Assembly (NCBI GenBank): GCA_024276605.1
Contig: JAJRWX010000052.1
Location: 1-58,700, forward strand
Origin: Planctomycetota bacterium
GTDB lineage: Bacteria > Planctomycetota > Phycisphaerae > UBA1845
Length of the DNA stretch: 58,700 bases
Direction: 5' to 3'
This document shows, piece by piece, positions 44,227 through 52,916 of the stretch (position 1 is its first letter; each line of letters begins with the position of its first letter). Both the position numbers and the translations under genes were made by a program. The notes below the pieces were generated by a model. That model was not told where the DNA came from. It was given only the letters and a program-made list of their open reading frames with translations, and did no database searches.

Positions 44227-46107
44227 CTAGGGACATCCATCCGGGAGTGAGAATGGGTAAGGTGAAAACTGAAAGGACAGTACGGCGGATAAAATATCCG
44301 AACTATTAGTTATAGCATTGGTGGTCTGAGGATCTATATCCACTACAGGAACCCCAGGAGCGGCAGGGTCAAGTTGAAATGCTTTGATAATCGCGAGGAT
44401 GTCGTTGGTTGTTACCAATGAATCCGAGGGAGACCATTCTTGGATAACTGGGTCAAACGAGCCAACCACGTCGCCGTATAACCGCCCATCGGAGGGGATA
44501 GAAGTTGTGGTTAAGATTAGACCGTCTGAGTAGACAAACCCGTCCAACGATGATTGCACGGTGTAGGAATTGCCAGGAGACAAAATGCAATCAGACACGA
44601 AACATACAGGGTCCGTCCATACACGAAAATCCGGACTATCCTGTAATAGAAAAATATTTTCATCGATTTGTGTTTGGCTTCGTCCAATAGCCGTAACGTA
44701 TTTGGGTGAGGCGAGACCGCCCGGACCTTGGTGTGTCACCCGCAAGGCGGAAGGTGAAGTTCCATTAGTCGTTGGGTCGAAAGCCAAGTATCTATTATAT
44801 TGCAGTTGACCTGTGATAGGTAAAGCGGGGGTTGCGGGTGTGACACCACCAATAGCCGCTGAGACGTCCAAGACGAAAAGACCTCCCGTGCCGTCTCCCA
44901 CGAGTACCCTTCCGCTGGGTAGCATCGGATAAACGCCCCAAGCACCGGAAAAACCGGGGTTGTCATTAAAAGGATAGGTGTCAAAGAAGCCAACCTCAGT
45001 CACATTATTGACATCGGATATGTCAAAAATACGTAGACCTGATGAGTAATTTGCTTCATAGAGAAAATCACCACGCACCATCATGTTGTGATCTATCGAC
45101 GGTAGTCCACTCGTAAAAGAAGTGACAAACTGAGGATTATTTAGATCCTGTACGTCAACGACATAGGTTGTCGTAGTCGTCACATCAGGGTCATTATTTT
45201 CATCAGCTTCATCCCCAATGAAAACGTAACGACGATCCTCACTTAGCCATCCTTGGTGACAGTACGTTGTATTAGGATAAATGATCGATCCCATGGTGAA
45301 CATATTGCTTTTATTCGTGACGTCGGCAATCACCAAGCCATCGTTTTCAGCAAAACAAAAGGCAATTTCACGACCTGCGTAAGTACCCGTTGTGTAGGTG
45401 ACTATTTCGGCATCGTGGCAACGTACGCCGGGAGGCCCCGACCAACTTCCCGCGATGACCGGATTGATGGGATCGCTTGTGTCAAGCGCCACCAATCCTC
45501 TACCGCCGTTGATGTTAGGTAGCGTCAAGTATAAAAAACCACTAGCAGGGTTATAAGCAATGTTATGAGACGTTTGCATGTTCACACCGAGATTGGTTCT
45601 TTTCACGAACTGAACCACGCCGTTGTCTATGTTCGTCAAATCGAAAATTTCCAATCCCTGTCCGGTCGACTCAATCACGTTGTAACAGTATTCGCCGTGC
45701 ACTTTCATATCACGCCACACCGAATTAGGCCCTCTGATGGCGCCGATAATGACCGGATTGACCGGATTGGTGATCTCGACAAAACCGACTGCATTTGTGA
45801 GACCGATGATACCGTACTCTCGACCGGATGGCGATACATATCCCCATGCCTCATTCGCGGATGTGGCACCTTGACCAAAGGCGTCGGGCGTAATCTGGCT
45901 TAACAAAACAACACCCGAAGAAGAAAACCCATTGCTAGAGCGAGACAATGCCGCATGGCTGTCGCTGGCTAATGGCTTGTTATCAACTTGAATGTTGAGG
46001 GTGCGTAGTGTATCAGGTGGGGGAACTGCTTTAGCGGGATTCGTAGCAGAACATAAAACCACAACGCCAACTACAACTCTCGCACCGATAAGCTTGTAAC
46101 CGTTCAT
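44227..46107 (-). CDS. choice-of-anchor B family surface protein (LVIVD repeats)
   Basis: 626 aa with a signal peptide ending PAKA. Beta-propeller-like LVIVD-type repeats (GFVEITNPVNPVIIGAIRG, GLVALDTSDPINPVIAGSW, GLRIFDISDVNNVTEVGFF) span about residues 90-415. Conserved His-containing blocks include RCHDAEIV, YCHQGWLSEDRRYVF and SIDHNMMV. These blocks define the choice-of-anchor B family, whose C-terminal anchor differs between species. Here the tail (about 540-626) is a degenerate dockerin-like pair (TTNDILAIIKAF, SSDILSAVLSF). It is secreted with unknown function and is a paralogue of the gene at 46537-48426. Confidence 0.85.
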   Translation of the reverse strand: MNGYKLIGARVVVGVVVLCSATNPAKAVPPPDTLRTLNIQVDNKPLASDSHAALSRSSNGFSSSGVVLLSQITPDAFGQGATSANEAWGYVSPSGREYGIIGLTNAVGFVEITNPVNPVIIGAIRGPNSVWRDMKVHGEYCYNVIESTGQGLEIFDLTNIDNGVVQFVKRTNLGVNMQTSHNIAYNPASGFLYLTLPNINGGRGLVALDTSDPINPVIAGSWSGPPGVRCHDAEIVTYTTGTYAGREIAFCFAENDGLVIADVTNKSNMFTMGSIIYPNTTYCHQGWLSEDRRYVFIGDEADENNDPDVTTTTTYVVDVQDLNNPQFVTSFTSGLPSIDHNMMVRGDFLYEANYSSGLRIFDISDVNNVTEVGFFDTYPFNDNPGFSGAWGVYPMLPSGRVLVGDGTGGLFVLDVSAAIGGVTPATPALPITGQLQYNRYLAFDPTTNGTSPSALRVTHQGPGGLASPKYVTAIGRSQTQIDENIFLLQDSPDFRVWTDPVCFVSDCILSPGNSYTVQSSLDGFVYSDGLILTTTSIPSDGRLYGDVVGSFDPVIQEWSPSDSLVTTNDILAIIKAFQLDPAAPGVPVVDIDPQTTNAITNSSDILSAVLSFQFSPYPFSLPDGCP

Positions 46108-46536
46108 ACCTAATGTTTCCTTGATTGGGCCCCGGGAAGATGCTCATAGTCTGAGGCCATTCCGGCTAAACCCAGATGACCATGGCACCATTATTCCCTC
46201 TGCATTTATGATTGTACCAAAAAAGTGTATTTTTCCCAGTATAATCCATCCCGCAACGTCACCCTCGTTGATTAGTGTATAACTGGCATATCATGCAATA
46301 AGCCCGAAATAAAGCGATTTCTTGCCAATCTGTATCGCTAAAGGCCTATAAGATGCGGCAACTATTTACAAAATACCTCATCGAACGTTGGGCAAATACA
46401 GGACTTTTCACCGATTTTTTACAGGGGCACTCTACGTGTATTGTTTTATGAAGGGAGCATCCGCTGGAGATAAAATCAATGAACAGCGAGAAAGACAAAG
46501 TAGAAGCGGGAATATTTGATGATTCAATGCCACCAT
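46108..46536. other. intergenic region between two choice-of-anchor B genes
   Basis: 429 bp, AT-richer than its flanks. It separates two paralogues, so each probably has its own promoter. No convincing promoter, hairpin or gene is seen. Confidence 0.4.
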
Positions 46537-48426
46537 TCATGGTGAGACACACGAAGCGGCATCGGCGAAGGGATAAGGCTGTGATGTAAAAGCGTCTACC
46601 ACCGATTGGAGGTCAAGACTATCGATGACGCCGTCAGGCACCTCCGGCGCTAAATCAAGACGATCCGCTCCGGCTGACAATGGATTCATGGTGACACCAT
46701 GAAGAACAGCCAGGATGTCCCAAACATCTACCTTATCATCTGCTGGCAACCAAATGGGTAAGTCAACAAGCAGTTTACCCGTAACATCACCCCACGTTTG
46801 TATGCCATCAGCCACCCCCGAAGTTGGAATAGTCAGTGGGTCCGCGAAAAAATAGTTGTCGCTAGTGGCGAACACCTGATAGGTGGTCGCCGGAATGATC
46901 TCACAGTCTCCTGCTTCTACGATGAAATTGGGCCATGCAATGGGTGGATCAGGGGGAGCCTGCACTATTTCTGAAATGCCTCGCTCATCAGGTGGACCAA
47001 CCCACCCAACAACTTCCGGTGGGCCGTCGTTGATGAATCTGCGTACCTGATAGTTGCCGGCTGCTGCGCCGAAATTGTTGATAAAACTGATGTATCGATT
47101 TTTTTTGGTGCCGCTAGGAAACAAAGGTTGAGTCGGTGGAGCAGGCAGGTTCAGTAGGGGGGAGATGTCCAAGACGAAAAATCCATTTTGCATATCTGAA
47201 ACCAGGACCATGCCATCCCCGAAACCGGCATATACGCCCCAGGCTCCCCTAAAGAGGGTGCCATCGCTAGCAGCGAAAGTGTCATAGAAGCCAGCTTCGA
47301 AAATTGAAACTACATTACTGACATCCAACACACGCATGCCGCTAGTGTAATTGGCTTGAAAAAGATATCGCCCAACGGCCATCATGTTGTGATCGATAGC
47401 ATTATTAGACAGGATGGCATTGTAGGAACTAGTGAGAAAGGGTTGGTGTAAGTTCTGGATATTCACCACGTAGGTACGCGTAGACTGAAGGCCCAGGTTT
47501 GGATCTGATTCGTCCATTTCGTCCCCCACAAAGAGATGACGCCGGTCGCTGCTGATCCACCCTTGATGTGTATAACGCCAGGAGAAATTTGTGAGCGTAC
47601 TCATCGTGAACATATTGTTCTTATCAGTGACATCGCCAATAATGAGTCCATCATCTTCGGCGAAGCAAAACGCAATTTCACGTCCTGCATATATCCCCTC
47701 GTCATAGTTGACGATAAGTGCATCGTGACATCGCACACCCGTGCCCGTGTTCCAAAATCCCGCAATCACCGGGTTGGCCGGGTCACTCGTAGGGTCTACC
47801 ACGACTAACCCAATACCACTGTTGATGTTTGGAATACATAGATAGAAGAACCCGCTGTCCGGATTGTAGGCGATATTGGGAGCGCTAAAAAAAAAGCCGC
47901 CCAGTGTCGTTTCATTCGCTAATTGGACAACACCATTGTCTATGTCAGACATATCAACGATCTGAATTCCTAAGCCGTTTTGTTGTCTGACGATATAACA
48001 AAAGTGTCCGTGCACTTTCATGTCACGCCATATGGACGCGCCGCCCCGAATCCTGCCAATGATGACAGGGTTATCAGGATCTGTAACCTCGACGAAAACA
48101 ACGCGATTGAACAACGCGACGATGGCGTACCGACGACCACTTGGTGACACGTAGGCCCAGAGGTCATTCGGGTCTGTGTTGCCGTCCGCCCCAAACGCAC
48201 AGCGCGGGAGTTGAGCACGCAACAAAACATTATTGGAAGTGTAAGTGCCTGGTACGCATTCCGCTGACGAATTGAATGCTTCGTTAGAATTATTAGCCAT
48301 GTCGGGGTTTATCATCTCAGAGTAAAAATCCGGGGCTGGTAGTGCCAGACTCATAGGCGAAAAAGAAAAGACGACGATATACGCAGCCAATATTAGGCTG
48401 GAGACATTTGTTTGAATTGTCTGCAT
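46537..48426 (-). CDS. choice-of-anchor B family surface protein, second copy
   Basis: 629 aa from the ATG at 48426 with AAGGGG six bases ahead; the frame is open 105 bases further upstream but without signal-peptide character. A signal peptide ends near SLALP. The same conserved blocks as its neighbour are present (VFVEVTDPDNPVIIGRIRG, GVRCHDALIV, YTHQGWISSDRRHLF, AIDHNMMAV, GMRVLDVSNV). The C-terminal tail has dockerin-like repeats (VDVWDILAVLHGV, IDSLDLQSVVDAF). It is a tandem duplicate that has diverged. The ligand is unknown. Confidence 0.85.
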   Translation of the reverse strand: MQTIQTNVSSLILAAYIVVFSFSPMSLALPAPDFYSEMINPDMANNSNEAFNSSAECVPGTYTSNNVLLRAQLPRCAFGADGNTDPNDLWAYVSPSGRRYAIVALFNRVVFVEVTDPDNPVIIGRIRGGASIWRDMKVHGHFCYIVRQQNGLGIQIVDMSDIDNGVVQLANETTLGGFFFSAPNIAYNPDSGFFYLCIPNINSGIGLVVVDPTSDPANPVIAGFWNTGTGVRCHDALIVNYDEGIYAGREIAFCFAEDDGLIIGDVTDKNNMFTMSTLTNFSWRYTHQGWISSDRRHLFVGDEMDESDPNLGLQSTRTYVVNIQNLHQPFLTSSYNAILSNNAIDHNMMAVGRYLFQANYTSGMRVLDVSNVVSIFEAGFYDTFAASDGTLFRGAWGVYAGFGDGMVLVSDMQNGFFVLDISPLLNLPAPPTQPLFPSGTKKNRYISFINNFGAAAGNYQVRRFINDGPPEVVGWVGPPDERGISEIVQAPPDPPIAWPNFIVEAGDCEIIPATTYQVFATSDNYFFADPLTIPTSGVADGIQTWGDVTGKLLVDLPIWLPADDKVDVWDILAVLHGVTMNPLSAGADRLDLAPEVPDGVIDSLDLQSVVDAFTSQPYPFADAASCVSP

Positions 48427-48949
48427 AGTAACCCCTTGTAATGACCACAGCTTGGCTGGACTAGGTGTTACATCGATTAGCCAATCAACTCCGGAGTAAA
48501 TATTCTCCCAAATTGTGCGGGATGAGAACAACTAACTCTGCTCATCCTCTTTGGCCCCCTCTAGATCGACTCCACCCAAGAGCCATCCTACACTTTCAAT
48601 CTCCCAGGTAAAACGAATTATTTCATTTTTTTGTATAAAAAACGACTATCTTGTACAGCCGACACACATTGCCAACTAATCAATACCGATGATCGGGTCA
48701 TGACGTAGGAGTATAGGAGAGTGTGGATAAGCCCATTTAACCTTACTTTTATCGGTCATGTTTTTCTTTCTTAATTACCTATTTTGCGGTAGGCTAACTC
48801 GGGATGATGTGGTGGGTGAGGTGCACCATTACGCGATTTGTCGTTGCCGACATCAGGCATCTATAAGTTCGTCGGGTGGTTACGGTGCTGAAGTTGGTAT
48901 GCCTATAGGTGTGAGACAACTTTTTTAGGGATATTGAAAGAGTTAAAAC
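48427..48949. other. intergenic region, 520 bp
   Basis: Divergent gap between the choice-of-anchor B gene and the YceI gene. It contains AT-rich runs around 48620-48640 and 48760-48780 that could be promoter regions. No palindromes or genes that I can support. Confidence 0.4.
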
Positions 48950-49543
48950 ATGGATACACAAAAACGTACATTTAAGCTGGCCATCTTGATAGCAGTAACC
49001 TCATGGACATCCGTTAGTCTGGCTACGGAATTCAAGATCGATCCGGCTCATTCTGCAGTCATCTTCAAGATCAGGCATAGTGATGTAAACTATATCTGGG
49101 GACGCTTTAATAAGGTGTCAGGAAGAATAATCACTGATCAATCACGGGATCCGAAAGAGTTTGATTTTCAAATCGAAGTCGCGGTAAGAAGCATCGACAC
49201 AAACAATAAAAAACGAAATAAACATCTAAAAAGTAGTGAGTTTTTCAAAGCTACCAAACACAAGATCATTTCGTTCAAAACCAATAAAGTAAAAAAGCTT
49301 GAAAACGGGCAGCTTGAATTGTATGGCACGCTTAACATGCTGAACGTTAAAAAAGATATAGTAGTGTTATTTAATATTAGTCCGACCAAAGTAGAAGGGC
49401 TGGTGTTCCGACTTGGTGGCGATGCCACGTTTACTGTTAAACGGAGCGACTTCGGCCTGGGGAGTAATGCGAAAGGTATTGCGGATGAAGTCACGATCAT
49501 GGTCAGCTTGGAAGCGAAATACAAAATGATCCCTATGGGTTAG
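48950..49543 (+). CDS. YceI-family periplasmic protein
   Basis: 197 aa with a signal peptide ending SLATE. It has the full YceI lipocalin-like pattern: FKIDPAHSAVIFKIRHSDVNYIWGRF at the start of the mature protein, then VAVRSIDTNNKKRNKHLKSSEFF, KIISFKT, a central YGTLNMLNVKKDI strand pair, and RSDFGLG near the C-terminus. YceI proteins bind long isoprenoid-type molecules in the periplasm (known for homologues). The next gene begins soon after on the same strand, so the two may share a transcript. Confidence 0.92.
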   Translation: MDTQKRTFKLAILIAVTSWTSVSLATEFKIDPAHSAVIFKIRHSDVNYIWGRFNKVSGRIITDQSRDPKEFDFQIEVAVRSIDTNNKKRNKHLKSSEFFKATKHKIISFKTNKVKKLENGQLELYGTLNMLNVKKDIVVLFNISPTKVEGLVFRLGGDATFTVKRSDFGLGSNAKGIADEVTIMVSLEAKYKMIPMG

Positions 49544-49579
49544 TTGGTCCACTCTTGTCACCGTTTGGATGGTTGGTTT

Positions 49580-51109
49580 GTGAAGCAACGAAAAGTATTT
49601 CTTGAAACAATGGGTTGTCAAATGAACGTGCTCGATAGCGAGCTTGTCCTGGGACAACTGCGCAAAATAGGTTACGCGCCTACCTCGGAAATTAATTCAG
49701 CAGAGGTTGTTCTATTTAACACCTGTAGCGTTCGTGATCACGCAGAGCAGAAAGTATTATCTCGACTCGGCGCATTAAGAAAACGCAAGCAAGCAGATCA
49801 TCGCATGGTGGTTGGTGTGATTGGCTGTATGGCCGAGAGAGACCCCGATGGCATCTTTTCAAAAATGCCCCATGTAGACCTGATATGTGGTCCCGGCGAG
49901 CTTAACAAAATTCCAGCGCTGATTCAGGATGTACAAGCAGGGCGACATCGTGTCATGGCCTTGGCTCAGTCACAATCTCGTAAAAGTACGCCCATCGATC
50001 GGGCGTTGGAATTTGATACGGTTGAAGCATTGGACTTATCTCGTAGCCCCCAGGCAGGTGATGATATCCTCCAATCTTATATTCGCGTGCAGCGAGGCTG
50101 TGATAAATTCTGCACTTTTTGCGTCGTACCGTTCACACGCGGTCCCGAGCGAAGCCGGCCTGCTGGGCAAATCGTCGACGAAGCCAAGATGTTAGCCGAT
50201 CGCGGCGCGAAGGAGATTACGCTTCTAGGTCAAACGGTGAATAGTTACATCAATCAGGATGATAGCCATCCGGTACGCTTTGCATCGCTCTTGGAACGAG
50301 TAGCCGCCGTGGACGGTATTGAACGCGTGCGTTTTGTCACCAGTTACCCCGGTGATTTTACGGATGATATTCTCCAGGCTATGCGTGATATTCCTCAAGT
50401 GTGCGAGTATCTGCATCTTCCGGTGCAGAGTGGGAGCGATGCCGTACTAAAACGTATGCGTCGGCAATATACGGTGAACCAATATGTGGACCTGATTGAT
50501 CGCGCGCGCGAGATAGTTCCGGGATTGACTATCGCCAGCGATTTTATCGTCGGGTTTTGCGGCGAGACCGAGCAGGAGCATGAAGCTTCGTTAGCTTTAC
50601 TTGATCGTTGTCGTTTCAAAAATGTGTTCGTTTTTAAGTACTCCCCACGCCCCGATACCGTAGCTGAAAAGCGCAACCAAGATGACGTGGATGATCTAAC
50701 CAAACGCCGTCGGAACCAGGAGATGCTGCATCGTCAAGATGCCATTGCTACGACAGCCAATGCCGGTTTTGTAGGTCGTGAAGTCGATGTGTTTGTCGTG
50801 GGATATAGCAAGGCTGCCTTGAAAGCCCAGGAGGCGGAACAATCACGGGGTGAGGAAGTCTCTTGGCGACAGTCCGATCAATTAGTAGGTAGAACGCGCG
50901 GCGATCATATTGTGGTATTCAAAGGGACGGGCGACTGCATAGGAAAGTTCGCGCGCATTAAAATTGGCGCAGCAACGGGACTGACCTTACATGGGGATGT
51001 ACAATCCCTAGCCCCATCGCCTGCCACAAAATCTGAAGATCATTTCCCACTTCTAGCTGAAATAGATTCGCGTATATCGAAATCAGAAATATCGCTTACA
51101 GTGCTATAA
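49580..51109 (+). CDS. miaB: tRNA-2-methylthio-N6-dimethylallyladenosine synthase
   Basis: 509 aa. The GTG at 49580 is the likely start, giving the family-typical N-terminus MKQRKVFLETMGCQMN; a TTG at 49544 is less likely. It adds the methylthio group to i6A37 of tRNAs in two radical-SAM steps. The auxiliary iron-sulfur cluster uses Cys13, Cys49 (NTCSVR) and Cys83 (IGCMAERDP). The radical-SAM cluster motif CDKFCTFC lies at about 174-181. A TRAM domain lies at the C-terminus (about 375-470), with a tail of about 40 residues beyond it. All landmarks are intact. Confidence 0.94.
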   Translation: MKQRKVFLETMGCQMNVLDSELVLGQLRKIGYAPTSEINSAEVVLFNTCSVRDHAEQKVLSRLGALRKRKQADHRMVVGVIGCMAERDPDGIFSKMPHVDLICGPGELNKIPALIQDVQAGRHRVMALAQSQSRKSTPIDRALEFDTVEALDLSRSPQAGDDILQSYIRVQRGCDKFCTFCVVPFTRGPERSRPAGQIVDEAKMLADRGAKEITLLGQTVNSYINQDDSHPVRFASLLERVAAVDGIERVRFVTSYPGDFTDDILQAMRDIPQVCEYLHLPVQSGSDAVLKRMRRQYTVNQYVDLIDRAREIVPGLTIASDFIVGFCGETEQEHEASLALLDRCRFKNVFVFKYSPRPDTVAEKRNQDDVDDLTKRRRNQEMLHRQDAIATTANAGFVGREVDVFVVGYSKAALKAQEAEQSRGEEVSWRQSDQLVGRTRGDHIVVFKGTGDCIGKFARIKIGAATGLTLHGDVQSLAPSPATKSEDHFPLLAEIDSRISKSEISLTVL

Positions 51110-51587
51110 CCCAGTAGGTAGAACGATTCCGGCGAAGGTAATAATCGTAATGGGAAACTCAGCACGTTGGTTCCAGTTAGGCAATCCGTTACGTCAAAGC
51201 CGAAATCGTCACTGCCATGGAACCAACTTGTCTGAAATAAACAAATGATCGCACATGCCATTTTTTCGCTACATCGATGCATCAGCTACCTTTCTTCATG
51301 TTCTAGGTGAAGAGTGCTACACATGGCGGCCAAAATTTTGGGCTTTAACTTGCGTGGTGCCGGAATTCGTTGCTAAGGCGTCAACCAGCTCAGCCTTATT
51401 TATCAAACCATACAAATCAGCGTTGGTCCTGGGGTTGTTACCGCAATATGATGTGACGTAGCACTAAGAAAATTCCTCATCTTCAAGGTTAGTTAATGCA
51501 TTGGACAGGGTGATATTTTGGGATATATTCAGTATGCTAATGTGTAGTGACATGATTATTTTGGCCGGATGCGTAAGGTAGGGTGGT
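51110..51587. other. intergenic region, 480 bp
   Basis: Between miaB and clpS. No gene, palindrome or clear promoter is seen. Short open frames (51255-51461 and others) show no protein features. Confidence 0.4.
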
Positions 51588-51932
51588 ATGACTTCAACTT
51601 TGGATACGACAGTGCTCGATCAGGCGCCGGTAGCCGTCATTGAGAAAACAAAGCCACGCCGGCAACCTCCATATCACGTGATCCTGTTGGATGATGATGA
51701 CCACACCTACGTTTATGTTATTAGCATGCTACGCAAACTGTTTGGCTGTTCTGAGGAGAAGGCGTTTCAGTTAGCCTATGAAGTAGACCACGCCGGCCAG
51801 GTTGTTGTTGACACAACTACCTTAGAGCGAGCCGAATTCAAACGTGACCAGGTGCACGCTTTTGGGCGAGATTGGCGTATTGATCGATGTCAGGGAAGCA
51901 TGTCCGCCACCATTCGCCCGGCATTGGACTAA
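51588..51932 (+). CDS. clpS: ATP-dependent Clp protease adaptor ClpS
   Basis: 114 aa. After a flexible N-terminus of about 25 residues comes the ClpS core: PPYHVILLDDDDHTYVYVISML, with the N-degron-pocket Asp cluster, then LFGCSEEKAFQLAYEVDHAGQVVV and LERAEFKRDQVHAFG. It recruits N-end-rule substrates to ClpA/ClpC-ClpP. RBS-like AAGG/GGGTGG lies ahead of the ATG. It stands alone; no clp protease gene is adjacent. Confidence 0.9.
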   Translation: MTSTLDTTVLDQAPVAVIEKTKPRRQPPYHVILLDDDDHTYVYVISMLRKLFGCSEEKAFQLAYEVDHAGQVVVDTTTLERAEFKRDQVHAFGRDWRIDRCQGSMSATIRPALD

Positions 51933-52501
51933 TGTTTGCGGATAGTAGTTGGTGCGTATCCGCTGTGCACCATAGGGCGTATACCGTCGTTCCCAAGTAG
52001 ATCATCGTTCTCGCGTATGCGTGAACCCAGTTTCATATTGTACGCACGTTGGACCACAGTTGGATTCCCACCTTCGTGGGGATGACAGAGTACGCGGGAC
52101 TGCCCGATTGCGGGAATGATAAAGTAAACTGGAACGCCTGAGTGCGCGAGAATGACAGGATGGCACTACTGGAGGGGTAGCTCCTACACCGAGTGAATCA
52201 GGTGAAAAGGATCGCGGTTTGTATATCCAAATCCGAGCCGAAAGCGCAAGCACCCGGTGTCTTCGGATGGTTACACACGCCTCGGTATGTCTTTGGGTTG
52301 CGCTGTCTGATCGTGCGACGGACATGGTCAGAGCACCACGGCGCAAGCCTGGTGACACGGCGTGTGGCATGCCCAAGCTGAAAGTGCGGGCATGTCGGCG
52401 GCGGGTAGCCCACCTCGTTTTCGGCGGGTGGCCCATCTCGTTTTCGAGGTGGGGGAGTCGATGATGGCGGGTGAATCACATCATGAAAGAAAGAGAATTG
52501 C

Positions 52502-52550
52502 TATCATCGACTCCCCCATGTCCAAAAAGAAGGACCTGGGACACACAGTC
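52502..52550 (+). repeat. 49-bp direct repeat, copy 1
   Basis: 49 bases matching 52727-52775 with two differences. Each contains a stem GTCC-AAAAAGAA-GGAC. Confidence 0.8.
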
Positions 52551-52726
52551 ATGCGTTTGTCCGCAGGCTGGCGCGGGTGCCCCATCCTTTGCCTACTGGC
52601 AAAGGGTGGGGGAAGGATGTTGCGTGCAATGATCGTGACACTTGTGATGCCTTACGACACAAGATCCGTCCCCCACCCTGCGGGAGTACCCGAAGAATGG
52701 GGCACCCAGCCATGCCACACGCTGCA

Positions 52727-52775
52727 TATCATCGACTCCCCCAGGTCCAAAAAGAAGGACCTGGGACACCCAGTC
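52727..52775 (+). repeat. 49-bp direct repeat, copy 2
   Basis: Second copy of the 52502-52550 repeat. In this copy the hairpin arms extend to CAGGTCC / GGACCTG. It directly abuts the right arm of the larger inverted-repeat element. Confidence 0.8.
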
Positions 52776-52916
52776 GAAGACACGGGTCGCTGGCGCTTGC
52801 CGCTCGGATTGGCACAGATCGTCATTCCCGCGAAGGCTGGCGCGGTTCGGTTAAGGAGAACTCATCTATAAAAAGAACTTGTTCTTGGCTTGTGGTCAAT
52901 CATCTACCATCGGACA

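Larger units (their letters stand above)
52230..52810. repeat. inverted-repeat-bounded element, long copy
   Basis: The left arm at 52230-52268 (AATCCGAGCCGAAAGCGC...GTGTCTTCGGAT) and right arm at 52776-52810 (GAAGACACGGGTCGCTGG...CGCTCGGATT) are imperfect inverted copies of one another. The same two arms recur much closer together at 54999-55125. The interior holds other repeats and no gene. Confidence 0.6.
51933..52916. other. repeat-rich intergenic region, about 980 bp
   Basis: No credible gene despite several open frames of 60-169 codons. It holds fragments of dispersed repeats: a CCTTCGTGGGGATGACAG segment near 52072, the inverted pair at 52230-52268 / 52776-52810, and a 49-bp direct repeat at 52502 and 52727. 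The open frames cross these repeats in several frames, which argues against coding. Confidence 0.6.

Noticed and set aside
52002-52871. Several open frames of 60-169 codons on both strands between clpS and the helicase.
   Set aside because: They run through dispersed repeats, overlap one another in different frames and show no domain, signal or RBS.
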